Origin: a virus
Virus record (IMG/VR): IMGVR_UViG_3300027899_000012
Location: 26,243-90,242 of that record
Reading direction: 5' to 3' (one strand)
Length of the DNA: 64,000 nucleotides
Under the pieces are notes generated by a model. The model was not told the DNA's origin and made no database searches. It saw only the letters and a program-made list of their open reading frames with translations. Made by a program: the position numbers and the translations under genes. This document shows positions 1 to 8,738 of the stretch, in pieces; positions within the stretch are counted from its first letter, which is position 1; each line of letters starts with the position of its first letter.

Positions 1-341
1 GACGTGGCCGATGTCTCGGCCGCGAGAACGACGATGATTTCAAGAACTTCCTTGAGTTCCTGTACCCAGGTGTTCTCGATGGTCGCGCCCAGGCCGTTGA
101 GAAGAGCCTGGATGTGCTCTCTTTGCCGGGCGTCGAGCCGCTGAGCGAAGATCGGAGAGTTGGCGGCACTTCGACAGGCGACGGCCAGGGCCACCATTCC
201 CGAAGCGGCTTGAAGTGCCCCGGCGGCGCAGCCGTGGAAAGTCATGCTGATTTCGGGGATGATCTCGGTTTCCTTGAGGACACTCAAGGCGTAGGAGATG
301 AGGCGCGCGTCCACGTGGCGCCGGACGATGCCATCTGACAT
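1..341 (-). CDS. Hypothetical protein, 3' end beyond window
   Basis: Open frame from an ATG at 341 running off the left edge (113 residues visible). It begins MSDGIVRRHVDARLISYALS and is alpha-helical and Ala/Leu-rich, with no motif I recognise. It is the last gene of the leftward string in this window. Its upstream region (342-380) overlaps the end of the preceding gene and holds TTGACT and a TATCACATGC stretch resembling the ssb promoter, so it may have its own promoter. Confidence 0.75.
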   Translation of the reverse strand, partial: MSDGIVRRHVDARLISYALSVLKETEIIPEISMTFHGCAAGALQAASGMVALAVACRSAANSPIFAQRLDARQREHIQALLNGLGATIENTWVQELKEVLEIIVVLAAETSAT

Positions 342-374
342 GGCGCTTAGCATGCACCATGCATGTGATAAGAG

Positions 375-1142
375 TCAACGGGGGCGTTCGGCGGGCCAGG
401 AAAAGCACACGGGATGCATCCCTGGCAAGCGAACCTTGACCACAACCGCCGTGCTCGGGCGGCCTCGGGGGTTGAGCCGCACTATCACCGGAGCGTCCAC
501 GGCAACCTCGCCGCCGAACAGAATAGCCATCTTCTTGGCTGTCGTTCCCACCTTCTGCTGCGTTTCCAGGGCGAACGCATCGGCGGAGGTGTGCGGGGAA
601 AAAGCGGCATCGCTCACGACGATGGGGTTGCAGGCCCCGGTGAGAAGGCAAGCCTTGCTGGTGATGCCCTGCAGGACGGGACTTCGCACGTCGTAGCCCT
701 GCCCGACGGCGTCTTTCAAAATACCGCCTTCGCGGAGAGCAAGATCGTTGGCGATTGCCATGCCTTGCAGGATCTGCTTGTTGTCCACGGCCGCCATGAA
801 CGAGTGCTCGATTTCGAGCGATTTGGCGATCGCACGCGCGTCGTTCTTTTTCACGTGCCACGTGAGTGTGGGGGGAAGGGGCAGTCTTTCCTCTCGCAGC
901 AGAAACGCCAGCCCGGTCGTTTCTTGAAACGCAACAAACTCTCGAACCAGCACGCGCACCAAGGCTTCGCTCACCCACCCGAACTTCCGACCCTCGTTTC
1001 GCGCGGCAGTCGTGAGAAACTCGATCGTGCTGTCCGTGCAATCGTGCAAGCGAAACGCGATGCTGCAGCCCCGTTGAACCACGAGCCGGATGATCTCCGA
1101 CGTGCTCACGTCTTTGATGCGATCGGCGCCGACAACCAGCAT
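375..1142 (-). CDS. Hypothetical protein following the SNF2 helicase
   Basis: 255 residues from ATG 1142, whose A is shared with the helicase stop (TGATG overlap, a junction type common here). An upstream in-frame ATG at 1229 with GGAGAGG before it would add 29 residues but overlap the helicase by 88 nt. The protein starts MLVVGADRIKDVSTSEIIRL and is mixed alpha/beta; no family recognised. Position suggests it works with or alongside the helicase, but that is inference. Confidence 0.75.
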   Translation of the reverse strand: MLVVGADRIKDVSTSEIIRLVVQRGCSIAFRLHDCTDSTIEFLTTAARNEGRKFGWVSEALVRVLVREFVAFQETTGLAFLLREERLPLPPTLTWHVKKNDARAIAKSLEIEHSFMAAVDNKQILQGMAIANDLALREGGILKDAVGQGYDVRSPVLQGITSKACLLTGACNPIVVSDAAFSPHTSADAFALETQQKVGTTAKKMAILFGGEVAVDAPVIVRLNPRGRPSTAVVVKVRLPGMHPVCFSWPAERPR

Positions 1143-3478
1143 CAGGTCGCGGGCGTCGCTGGGCCCATGAGCGCTTCGAGAAACTTCGGAAACACGCTCT
1201 TCGGGTTCTGAATCGCGATCTGCTGACATAGCCACACCTCTCCGTCTGTAAGGGGACGCTTCGCTGCGCGAGCGAGCATGGGTTCGATGAACTTCGAGAC
1301 GCGCTCGGGAAGGCTTCCGGGCATCTTCCACCCATCGAGCGCAAGCTTCGCGGACACGCGCTGCAGTTCTGTGGCCTTCGGGTACTCTTTTCGGGTCCCC
1401 TCGGGTTGTGCGTCGAGCGCTCGATCGATGACGAATTGTTTCTGCAAAGCCGACGCGATGACGAGAGCTTCGATGGATCCGTCCACGACCAGGTACTGGA
1501 TGAGAACGGGAAATTGCTGCCCAATGCGATGGATTCGATCTTCCATCTGAAGCAGAACCCACGGCAGCCAGTCGCCTTCTGCGAAGACCATCAGGTCGGC
1601 CGCCGTGAGCGTGATGCCAACTCCGGCCGCGTGCATGCCCGCGATGAAAACTCGGATCTTCGGGTCGGTCTGGAAGCGATCAACGACGGCCTGCCGGTCC
1701 TTGACGGGCGTCTCGCCGTACAGGGAAACAGCCATCGGCCCGAACGCTTCTTCCAGGGCGCGAATCACCGATTGATGGTGCGCTGCGATGACGACCTTTC
1801 GAGGGGAAGCTTCCAGCGCATCGCGCACGTGTTCGACAACGAGCGGGACCTTCGCCAGGGCCGTGGCTTGGCGTTCCTTGGCGATGGCTTTCGCGTCGAT
1901 TCCCGACAGGTCGGTCTGAAGTCGAGTCAAGGCCTGCTCGAACGCGAAGGAATCTCCCACGGCCTCGGCGAGCATCGCTTCGAGAACGGTATCGCTCATG
2001 GACGGCACGAGCTTGAGCCAGGCTTCGCGCTCGGCGTCGGCTGCGTCGCGGATCTTGTCGCCGGACAGGGGAAGGATCTGGCGCGTCTTTTCGGGAAGGT
2101 CCGCTAGCACGTCTTTCTTGAGTCGGCGGATCATCAGGACCGAACGGAGCCGCTCCTGAAGCTCGTCCAGGTTGGTGGCCCCGTCGAAGTTCATAACCTC
2201 GATCTGCTTGCCCCGGCCGCCCTTCACGTAGATTTTGTCGCGCGTGGGACCGCAGTACCGGAACAGAAAGTCGCCTTCCTTGCGGAACACGTCGGGCGCG
2301 AGAACGCTGATCAACGCCCACAGGTTCCGGACGCGGTTCGGGATCGGGGTTCCGGTCAGGGCCAGGATTCGATTGGATCGCTGCGCGATTCCCAGGGCCG
2401 CTTCTCGCTTTCGGCCTCGTCGGACTCCGAGCACGCGTTCGGACGTTGACGCCTTGAGGTTCACGAACCGGTGGGCCTCGTCGAGGATCAAGAGGTCCCA
2501 GGTGGTGGCCATCAGGATCTGCCAGAGGTTTCCGGCGCGCTCGGCACCGGCGAGATTGTGCGATGTATCTCCGATGACATGCGTCCAGCCGAAGGGTTGA
2601 TCCTGCAGGATCACCTGCCCGACGCCTCCCGGCGGGACCCGAACGATGATCGGCCCAGGATGGCTGGCGAACACAAGCTCCCCGGGCGAATAGCCCACGG
2701 AGTACAGGACGCCCTCGGGAAAATCGGGTTTCGGAACGTCGGGCCACGCAACCCACAAGATGCGCTGGCGCTGATCGAGCTTCACCAGCTTGGCGAGGCG
2801 CTTGCCTTCCCTGTCCGGTGCGATCTTCGCGGAAACGCTTTCCGCGGTACGTGCACGTGTCGAAATCAGCCGCTCGGCATTTGTCACGCACCACTCGCGA
2901 CCCGGGGCCGGGTCGGGAACGTCCTGGCCTTCTTCGCAGAGAGTCACCCTGGGGTTGTGAGCGTCCCAGAGCATGATTTCCTTGCGCCAGTTGGCTTTGA
3001 GAGACGCCGGACAGATCACCAGGATCCGGGATGTCGCCGACATCGTGTTGGCAATCGCGATCGCCTCAATCGATTTCCCGATCCCCATCTCGTCGCCGAT
3101 CAGGACTCCCTTGCGGGTCGCGGCGTAGGCCACCGCCGCCAGCTGATACGGCCGCAGGACGCGTCCGGGGGGCAGGGGCACTCTCACCATCGCCGAATCG
3201 GCTCGGGACGCTTCCAGCTGCCCAGGCGTGCGAGCAACCAGGGCTTTCGCGGAGGGGCTCAACTCCAGGCCCGTCTTGGACGCAATAGTCGGGTCGCGGG
3301 TGAACCAGACGAACGACGGAAGGCCAGCTTCGCAGGCGGAGCATCTCGGGGGGCAGCGCTGATCGCCGGTGGACCAGTGGAAGACCATGCCGTCTTTCTT
3401 GAGCTTGGCGCGGAGGTCGGCGTCCGTGTACGGAACGAGCACGTAGAACAGGCTCGCCTTGGCTTCGATGACGCTCAT
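1142..3478 (-). CDS. SNF2/SWI2-family DEAH helicase-like ATPase
   Basis: 778 residues. Helicase motifs are in order: Walker A GDEMGIGKS (about 128-136), Walker B LILDEAH (about 330-336), TGTP motif III, then the C-terminal half with AGVGITLTAAD and QMEDRIHRIGQ (motif VI). This matches SNF2 translocases, closest in layout to SMARCAL1/HARP-like and phage SNF2 proteins, which use ATP to move on duplex DNA. About 110 extra residues (roughly 205-320) lie between motif Ia and the DEAH box. A CPPRCSAC cluster near residues 42-49 may bind zinc. Start ATG 3478 overlaps the upstream stop as ATGA. Confidence 0.93.
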   Translation of the reverse strand: MSVIEAKASLFYVLVPYTDADLRAKLKKDGMVFHWSTGDQRCPPRCSACEAGLPSFVWFTRDPTIASKTGLELSPSAKALVARTPGQLEASRADSAMVRVPLPPGRVLRPYQLAAVAYAATRKGVLIGDEMGIGKSIEAIAIANTMSATSRILVICPASLKANWRKEIMLWDAHNPRVTLCEEGQDVPDPAPGREWCVTNAERLISTRARTAESVSAKIAPDREGKRLAKLVKLDQRQRILWVAWPDVPKPDFPEGVLYSVGYSPGELVFASHPGPIIVRVPPGGVGQVILQDQPFGWTHVIGDTSHNLAGAERAGNLWQILMATTWDLLILDEAHRFVNLKASTSERVLGVRRGRKREAALGIAQRSNRILALTGTPIPNRVRNLWALISVLAPDVFRKEGDFLFRYCGPTRDKIYVKGGRGKQIEVMNFDGATNLDELQERLRSVLMIRRLKKDVLADLPEKTRQILPLSGDKIRDAADAEREAWLKLVPSMSDTVLEAMLAEAVGDSFAFEQALTRLQTDLSGIDAKAIAKERQATALAKVPLVVEHVRDALEASPRKVVIAAHHQSVIRALEEAFGPMAVSLYGETPVKDRQAVVDRFQTDPKIRVFIAGMHAAGVGITLTAADLMVFAEGDWLPWVLLQMEDRIHRIGQQFPVLIQYLVVDGSIEALVIASALQKQFVIDRALDAQPEGTRKEYPKATELQRVSAKLALDGWKMPGSLPERVSKFIEPMLARAAKRPLTDGEVWLCQQIAIQNPKSVFPKFLEALMGPATPAT

Positions 3479-3879
3479 TTTCGAGCCTTTTTCTTCGTTC
3501 CGACGCCAGTGCCCTGGCATTTGGGGCACATGTTGGCTGCGGTCATGAAAGTGACGGCGCGAAACGAAGGATGGTTTGGATTTCTCCCCGTTCCCTGGCA
3601 GTGTGCACAAGGGGGCCCCTTCTGCTTTCGCAGGTGCGGAGTGAGAGCAGGCGGCGGCCGCTGGTTCTTGTCGTACACGGGAGGGGCGACGGGCTCCGGC
3701 GGGATCTCCTTCACGTCAAAGTCTTCCAGCGCCAGGTGGTATTTCGCGCACGCCTTCTGCCGTGCGTCGAACCACGTCTCCGCTTCCACGATTCCGATCG
3801 TGTTGATGAGCGTCAGGGGGCGGCCGTCTTGGGTTTTCGCGCTGGCAAACCTCTGAAAAACCTTGTACTTGCGAATCAT
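3475..3879 (-). CDS. Small protein with DnaJ-type zinc finger
   Basis: 134 residues starting MIRKYKVFQRF at ATG 3879 (ATGA overlap with the upstream gene). The C-terminal half has CAHCQGTGRNP and CPKCQGTGVG, two CxxCxGxG repeats like half of a DnaJ central zinc finger; a J-domain is absent. Such stand-alone fingers are common in phage proteins of unknown role. Confidence 0.85.
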   Translation of the reverse strand: MIRKYKVFQRFASAKTQDGRPLTLINTIGIVEAETWFDARQKACAKYHLALEDFDVKEIPPEPVAPPVYDKNQRPPPALTPHLRKQKGPPCAHCQGTGRNPNHPSFRAVTFMTAANMCPKCQGTGVGTKKKARK

Positions 3880-4697
3880 TCCGGGCCTCCCACGGTTGCG
3901 GCGTTGTCGTACGATGGCATCCACTCGCGAGCGTTCGTCCAGAGCGACTTCTCGCCCTTGGCTGCGAATTTTCGCCAGGCGCGCATGGCCTCGAACGGCA
4001 GCAGAATTCCCGTGTGCGCTTTCTGGCAGACATCCTCGCCACGAAGCAGCCAGTCTGACAGCGTGTGCGGATCGAGCGCGAATCGACTCCCGGCCATGTG
4101 CAGGTCGAGGTTGCCTCGAAGTAAACCGAACCCGTCGATCGCGCACATGAGCGCGAATCCGAACATTCCCGCCGCCGCGCGAGGGGGCATCACGTTCAAG
4201 GCGATCGCTTCGGGATCGCCGAAGTTGCGCTTGCAGACCCCCGCGGCGGGGCTGAAAACCGAGCGGCAGGCGATCGGCCGGACTGCGTACGCGGCGCAGG
4301 ATCTCTTGTGCGTGGGTTGATCTTCAGGACCGATCAACGCAGCGCACGGGATCTTCTTGGCGCAGTACGAGGTCAGGTCCCCCTTGCTGATCCGGTTGGC
4401 CGTTTCGCACACGTCGAGCGCGACTTTCGCCCCCTGCTTTCGCATCCAGATTCCCCACAACGCCGCCTCGGGCACCGTCACCCCCACCTGCTGGTGGCAG
4501 CAGTAGGCGCAACCCGGACCGCACTCGGGCTTGGCGTTGTCGGGCAGGTCCGAGATCAGGCGGTTGGTGAGGGTTGTGAGGTTCGCGTAGGATTCGGCCT
4601 GCGCAGCGAGAACGCGCCGGGGTTCCTTGCTGGCGATGGCCCGCTGCATCCGGGAGTACTCGCGAAGGGCCAGGGCGGTGATATCGCGGCCGTTCAT
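3876..4697 (-). CDS. YkgJ-like cysteine cluster protein
   Basis: 273 residues. The pattern CGPGCAYCCHQQVGV followed downstream by CAAYAVRPIACRSVF fits the YkgJ (CxxCxxCC) metal-binding family, thought to coordinate zinc or an Fe-S cluster; function is unknown. Start ATG 4697 overlaps the upstream stop as ATGA. The family is commonest in proteobacterial chromosomes, so a copy inside a phage-like operon is notable. Confidence 0.85.
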   Translation of the reverse strand: MNGRDITALALREYSRMQRAIASKEPRRVLAAQAESYANLTTLTNRLISDLPDNAKPECGPGCAYCCHQQVGVTVPEAALWGIWMRKQGAKVALDVCETANRISKGDLTSYCAKKIPCAALIGPEDQPTHKRSCAAYAVRPIACRSVFSPAAGVCKRNFGDPEAIALNVMPPRAAAGMFGFALMCAIDGFGLLRGNLDLHMAGSRFALDPHTLSDWLLRGEDVCQKAHTGILLPFEAMRAWRKFAAKGEKSLWTNAREWMPSYDNAATVGGPE

Positions 4698-5266
4698 TTC
4701 TTGCCCCTCTTCACGCTCGGGTTTTCCATGACGGCCACGATTTTGTCCAGGCGAACGCTCACGTTCCTTCCCACTTCTTCCGCCTCGTACCCCCGGACAT
4801 CATGCAGGATCACCCAGTCGCCGCCGTCGATCGCGCACGACGCGAAGTCAAAGGCTCCCGTGCTCACAATAGCGCGCCATCCCCTCGGCACCGCGGGTCC
4901 TTCGCACGCTGCCAGAAGCTCGACGGGGTAGATGTTCATGCACCGGTCGCAGTGTCCAATGCGCTTAGGGGGCATCTTAGCCCAACAGATAGTGCACTCC
5001 CCGGGACCGGCGAGCACTCGGGTAAGATTACCCGGGTTGCCGACTTGCTGCTCAACGGGCTTGGGGTCTAGGTAAACCTGCACCCACATGCCATCGGTAG
5101 GCAGCTTGGTGCGATCTTTCTGGGCGACGGTGTAGGTGGTTGCGTAGCCGCGCGCCATCCACGTCTCCGCGGATTTGCTCCAGTACTCGTACGAGCCGGA
5201 CTTGTCGGCGGCGCTCCCCCCCTTGCGAATGACCCACACGAGCTTGCTTGTTTGCTTGTTGCTCAC
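4694..5266 (-). CDS. Hypothetical zinc-ribbon protein
   Basis: 190 residues. I prefer GTG 5266, which overlaps the upstream stop as GTGA and has GGGAGG six bases before it, over an in-frame ATG at 5287. A CTICWAKMPPKRIGHCDRC zinc-ribbon-like segment sits mid-protein. No family recognised. Confidence 0.8.
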   Translation of the reverse strand: MSNKQTSKLVWVIRKGGSAADKSGSYEYWSKSAETWMARGYATTYTVAQKDRTKLPTDGMWVQVYLDPKPVEQQVGNPGNLTRVLAGPGECTICWAKMPPKRIGHCDRCMNIYPVELLAACEGPAVPRGWRAIVSTGAFDFASCAIDGGDWVILHDVRGYEAEEVGRNVSVRLDKIVAVMENPSVKRGKK

Positions 5267-5481
5267 GACATGCCTCCCAGTTCCCACAGTCGTTCCAGCG
5301 CCTTTTCAAACCCGTGCTCGTGAAAGTACGCGAGCGCTTCCGCTTGGGCCTCGCAGGACACGACCCGGTTGTGGGGCTCGCGCTTGTTGTGGATTGCCAG
5401 GGCGAGGTCGAGCACCAGGCGTTCGTCCACGCTGGGTTGCTCAACCATCCAGAGCTGCATCTGCCGGGCCTTGTCGGTCAT
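5263..5481 (-). CDS. Small hypothetical protein
   Basis: 72 residues, mostly helical, starting MTDKARQMQLWMVEQ. ATGA overlap with the upstream gene and GTGA overlap with the downstream gene place it firmly in the operon. No motif recognised. Confidence 0.8.
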   Translation of the reverse strand: MTDKARQMQLWMVEQPSVDERLVLDLALAIHNKREPHNRVVSCEAQAEALAYFHEHGFEKALERLWELGGMS

Positions 5482-5678
5482 CGTGCGCTTCCCTTCTCAA
5501 GCGCCACGCGCTCGCGTTCGGAGGTTCGGATCGCGCTGCGAAGCTCGCGAAGGGCTCGCTGGCGGTTTCGCTCCCACCTCGGGTTGGCGTTCGGGCCCTC
5601 GGCCTCGATCTTGTCCACCTCGCTTCGCAGCCAGGCGAGCCCGCGATCGACCGCCTCTACGTTGAGCGCAAGGGCCAT
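5478..5678 (-). CDS. Small helical protein
   Basis: 66 residues starting MALALNVEAVDRGLAWLRSE, charged and helical, probably coiled coil. The start lies two bases after the upstream stop and its stop overlaps the next start. Function unknown. Confidence 0.8.
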   Translation of the reverse strand: MALALNVEAVDRGLAWLRSEVDKIEAEGPNANPRWERNRQRALRELRSAIRTSERERVALEKGSAR

Positions 5679-5680
5679 GG

Positions 5681-6058
5681 CTACGCGCCCTCCTTGGCGT
5701 TCACCCAGACGAGCGTTCCGCCCCTGGGAAGCTTCTGGGGCATGTCCTCGACGCGAAGGCCCATGGCCTCGGCGATCTTGGGCAACCACTCGATCCACAT
5801 CGCGTTGGTGACGCGCCCTTCGCCCGGATCCCCGTACCCGCGATTCAAGTCTTTGTGCCCGTTGTAAGACTCGCTGGTGGCGAGCATCCACTTGGGGCCG
5901 TAGTAGGACGAGCATCCCACGCCCGACCATCCGGTGTGCCCCTTGGTCTTGCACACGCACACGCCGCCCTTGCGAATCATCACGTCCCTGTCGGTTCCCC
6001 AATCCACGCCGCAGGAATGCCGGGGCAGGATCTCACGGTCTTTTTTCGTCCACGCCAT
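5681..6058 (-). CDS. Hypothetical protein
   Basis: 125 residues, start MAWTKKDREILPRHSC at ATG 6058 (TGATG overlap with the upstream gene). Contains several Cys and a glycine/tyrosine-rich centre (YNGHKDLNRGYGDPGEGR). No family recognised. Confidence 0.8.
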   Translation of the reverse strand: MAWTKKDREILPRHSCGVDWGTDRDVMIRKGGVCVCKTKGHTGWSGVGCSSYYGPKWMLATSESYNGHKDLNRGYGDPGEGRVTNAMWIEWLPKIAEAMGLRVEDMPQKLPRGGTLVWVNAKEGA

Positions 6059-6363
6059 CACATGCCTTCCAATTCTGCGAACGCCATGTCGCTGTAACCG
6101 GCCCACTCTTCCTCGCTCACCTCGCAGCGCTCGCGCGCCAGCTTGTCGAACTCGCGCTGTTGCTTCGCGCTAGTCGGTCGGCGGACGGGAACGCGCACCT
6201 CCGCTCCGCACGTGTCGCACCAGCACGTTGCCCAGTCTCCGTGCAGAAAGCACACGTTCTGCTTGCCTCCGCACCCGGGCTCCAGGCACGTGCCCACGGT
6301 TTCGCCCTTGATGCCCAGGGCGAACAGGGTTGCGGATGGCAGGCTGCGAACGACCGCGCTCAA
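6058..6363 (-). CDS. Small zinc-binding protein, TTG start
   Basis: 101 residues if translation starts at TTG 6363, which overlaps the upstream stop as TTGA and is preceded by GGGAGG at good spacing. The only in-frame upstream start would overlap the previous gene further. A CLEPGCGGKQNVCFLHGDW segment and CWCDTC suggest a treble-clef or zinc-ribbon fold. Confidence 0.75.
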   Translation of the reverse strand: MSAVVRSLPSATLFALGIKGETVGTCLEPGCGGKQNVCFLHGDWATCWCDTCGAEVRVPVRRPTSAKQQREFDKLARERCEVSEEEWAGYSDMAFAELEGM

Positions 6364-6992
6364 GTTGCGCCTCCCTTCCCACCGGTGGGTAGGAGCATCG
6401 CGCAAATGTACAGGTATCCGTAGGATGCGTTCGGGTTGGCGATCAGGCGCAACCCGGGGCGCTCGATCACGACAAGCCTACGCTCGTCCGGTCGAAGCCC
6501 AAGCTCCTTGATGCGCTTGCGCAGGATGGGAAGGCCCGTGTCGTTGCACCACTGGCACAGCTTGTGAAGCTCGGCCTTGGGGCCAGCGTTCGCTTGCCTG
6601 TCGTGCAGGATGTCAATCATCAGCCCGCCCCGGAAATCATCCTGCAGGATCGCTCGCGCTCCCCATGCCGCGACGCAGGGAACGTCCGGTTGCAGGCCCC
6701 AGGCGAGGCGTTCGATAGGCTCGGGAGCGGGCGCGGTATCGTTGCTCGGCTCGGGGCCGTTCTGATCGTCCTGCAGGTCCACCTGCGAGCACAACCACTG
6801 CCAGTACTCGGGGGTGGGCTCGCCTCCTGCCCGCACACGGATCGCGCACTCGGGCACGCCTTCCATGCACGGTTCGATAGCGCTCAGGCAAGTGTTTTCG
6901 TACTCGACAGCGCTTTCCACGTTCGAGAACCGACCCAGGTAATCCTCACGCGTTGAATCGCTCACAGTGGCCTGCCTTTCCGTGCCGCTCAT
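6360..6992 (-). CDS. Hypothetical protein
   Basis: 210 residues, ATG 6992 (ATGA overlap). Acidic N-terminal half with DYLGRFSNVESAVEYENTC; the C-terminal half looks globular (LPILRKRIKELGLRPDERR). No recognised domain. Confidence 0.8.
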   Translation of the reverse strand: MSGTERQATVSDSTREDYLGRFSNVESAVEYENTCLSAIEPCMEGVPECAIRVRAGGEPTPEYWQWLCSQVDLQDDQNGPEPSNDTAPAPEPIERLAWGLQPDVPCVAAWGARAILQDDFRGGLMIDILHDRQANAGPKAELHKLCQWCNDTGLPILRKRIKELGLRPDERRLVVIERPGLRLIANPNASYGYLYICAMLLPTGGKGGAT

Positions 6993-7423
6993 TTGCTGTC
7001 GTCCTCGTCCGTGCGGTTGCGTTCGGCCTCGTACGCAGCCAGGAACACCTCGTAGGTGATGGTTCCCTCCCGCACCAGCCGGTCGAGGATGTTTGCGGCC
7101 CATCCCTGGCGCTCTCCAATCTCGCGATCGAGGAACATGCGCGGGGTCTCCTGCACAGGCTCCATCGCGTGTACGAGCGAAGCCCACTCCTCCCTGTCGA
7201 TGCGAGCGTCCATGTACGACCAGCTTCCTGTCCAGGCTGACAGGTAGGTGATGTGCTTGCCGTTCGCATCCTTGTCCACGAACCGATCCCGGACGCGCAC
7301 GATCGTGCCCTTGCTCACGACCGGGCATTTGCGCCAGTCGCGCTTCATTCGACGGTCGGGTTCAGGCGTGTGCACGTCGCACGTCAGCACGTATGTCCCA
7401 GGCTTCACGTCCGCGAGTCTCAT
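6989..7423 (-). CDS. Hypothetical protein with leader hairpin
   Basis: 144 residues beginning MRLADVKPGTYVLTC at ATG 7423. I chose this start because the leader hairpin at 7441-7457 and a GGAAGGGA box lie directly upstream; the alternative GTG at 7450 is inside the hairpin loop. The N-terminus resembles a small beta-barrel. Function unknown. Confidence 0.8.
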   Translation of the reverse strand: MRLADVKPGTYVLTCDVHTPEPDRRMKRDWRKCPVVSKGTIVRVRDRFVDKDANGKHITYLSAWTGSWSYMDARIDREEWASLVHAMEPVQETPRMFLDREIGERQGWAANILDRLVREGTITYEVFLAAYEAERNRTDEDDSK

Positions 7424-7440
7424 GTCGGTCTGTCCCTTCC

Positions 7441-7457
7441 CGCACGCCACGCGTGCG
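7441..7457 (-). promoter_or_regulatory. GTG-triloop leader hairpin
   Basis: Seven-base-pair stem CGCACGC/GCGTGCG around a GTG loop on the coding strand, 17 nt before ATG 7423. The intervening sequence begins GGAAGGGA. One of the recurrent family described in the findings. Confidence 0.75.
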
Positions 7458-7459
7458 AT

Positions 7460-7756
7460 TTACGGTCGTACGATCAGAAGCGCGCTCGCTCCCCGCTCGA
7501 ATTCCATGTGCTCGGCTACACCCGAACGCGCATCCTTCGTTCGGAGCACGCATCCCTGGCGCATGGGGCATCCTTCGGGCCGATCCGCGTCGGCGTACTC
7601 GTCGCTCACAAGGAACGCGACGGCCGGGCTGAAGTAGTCGGTCAGTCGGTCGCCCTGCTCGGCTTCGAGCACCTTGATCTGCTCCCACAGCCGATCATTC
7701 ACCAGGGCGAGCGTGTACTCGCCGTGTCCATGGTCCACCAGTACGATTGCGCTCAT
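7460..7756 (-). CDS. Hypothetical protein
   Basis: 98 residues, MSAIVLVDHGHGEYTLALVN at ATG 7756 with an ATGA overlap to the upstream gene. Likely alpha/beta. Contains CPMRQGC. No family recognised. Confidence 0.8.
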   Translation of the reverse strand: MSAIVLVDHGHGEYTLALVNDRLWEQIKVLEAEQGDRLTDYFSPAVAFLVSDEYADADRPEGCPMRQGCVLRTKDARSGVAEHMEFERGASALLIVRP

Positions 7757-8274
7757 ACGTCCCCCAGCTTCGCCACGTACAGCATCCGATCGATCAGGTT
7801 CTGCACGTCCGCGCTCGTGAACGTGGAGCCCTCGTCCTGGCTCGCGATGATGCGTGCGACGCGAGCGAGCACGATCGCTTGCTGCATTTCGCGCCCGATG
7901 AAACGCCAGCCCTGGCTGGAGCCCACGCTTACCGAAATGCACTGGTCCACGAACATCCGGATCTGCCGGGTGGTGAACCGCGCTCGCTTCTTGGTGGGCT
8001 CGCCCTGCCCGGGAATCACGCTTCCGTCAGGGAGCGTGAAAGGCTCGCGAAGCGCGGCCTGTACAAGCTCCGTGTTGCACCAAATGGGCGTCAGGTTCGG
8101 GAACGCGATCGGCTCCTTGCACTGCGGGCATCGCGTCTTGCCCGGTGGGGCGTACAGCCCATCGTTGTGATCGTGTCCGCTCTGGTTGACCAGCCGCGTG
8201 TTGCAATGCGGGCACGTGACTGCGACCGCCGAGACGTGCATGTTCACGGGCCTGTAGTGAATGGGCTTGCTCAC
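7753..8274 (-). CDS. Hypothetical zinc-ribbon protein
   Basis: 173 residues from GTG 8274 (GTGA overlap; AGGGGA seven bases upstream). CPHCNTRLVNQSGHD and CPQCKEPIAF form a probable N-terminal zinc ribbon; the C-terminal 90 residues are helical with basic KKRARFTTRQIRMFV. A nucleic-acid-binding role is possible but unproven. ATG 8241 is an alternative start. Confidence 0.8.
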   Translation of the reverse strand: MSKPIHYRPVNMHVSAVAVTCPHCNTRLVNQSGHDHNDGLYAPPGKTRCPQCKEPIAFPNLTPIWCNTELVQAALREPFTLPDGSVIPGQGEPTKKRARFTTRQIRMFVDQCISVSVGSSQGWRFIGREMQQAIVLARVARIIASQDEGSTFTSADVQNLIDRMLYVAKLGDV

Positions 8275-8738
8275 AGCACAATCCCCTGTCCGCCGCAGTT
8301 CGGGCACTCGGGGTTCACTTCGATCCAGCCCGTCTCCGTGTTCGGCTCACCGCACCCTTCGCACCCGTGCGTCTCGTTCCAGGCGTTCTGCCCGTCTGCG
8401 TCCGCGTAGGCCACGCACTTGTCCCACGTCTCGGTCGCACACGGGAACGTGATCCCGTGCGGAGGAAACAAGCTGTCCGTGCCCTCGCAGTACCCCTGCA
8501 CGATCACCTGAAACACGCCCTCGCCCTGGGAGTTGGGAATGAACGCGACCGAACAGCCGCACGACGTGGCCTTGTAGACCCGGTTGCGAATGCGCGAGAT
8601 GACAGCCGCCGCTTCGTCGCCCTGGCGCACGTCGGCACCAACGTGTTCCGCGAGGTCATGCAGCCCGCCGATGATCCCTTCGGCCAGCCTGCGGGTTCCG
8701 AACGCGCTACCGAACGTGTCCGCTTTGTGCGTGCTCAT
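8271..8738 (-). CDS. Hypothetical protein with C-terminal zinc knuckle
   Basis: 155 residues, ATG 8738 (ATGA overlap). The C-terminus carries HGCEGCGEPNTETGW and CPNCGGQG, a likely zinc ribbon. No named family recognised. Confidence 0.8.
   Translation of the reverse strand: MSTHKADTFGSAFGTRRLAEGIIGGLHDLAEHVGADVRQGDEAAAVISRIRNRVYKATSCGCSVAFIPNSQGEGVFQVIVQGYCEGTDSLFPPHGITFPCATETWDKCVAYADADGQNAWNETHGCEGCGEPNTETGWIEVNPECPNCGGQGIVL

Noticed and set aside
40-1524. Long minus frame of 494 codons
   Set aside because: Arg/Pro-rich shadow of the genes in another frame on the same strand; no start signals and conflicts with overlap-defined genes.
2471-3856. 461-codon plus-strand frame opposite the SNF2 helicase
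   Set aside because: Antisense to a gene with full helicase motifs; composition is typical of GC-rich shadow frames.
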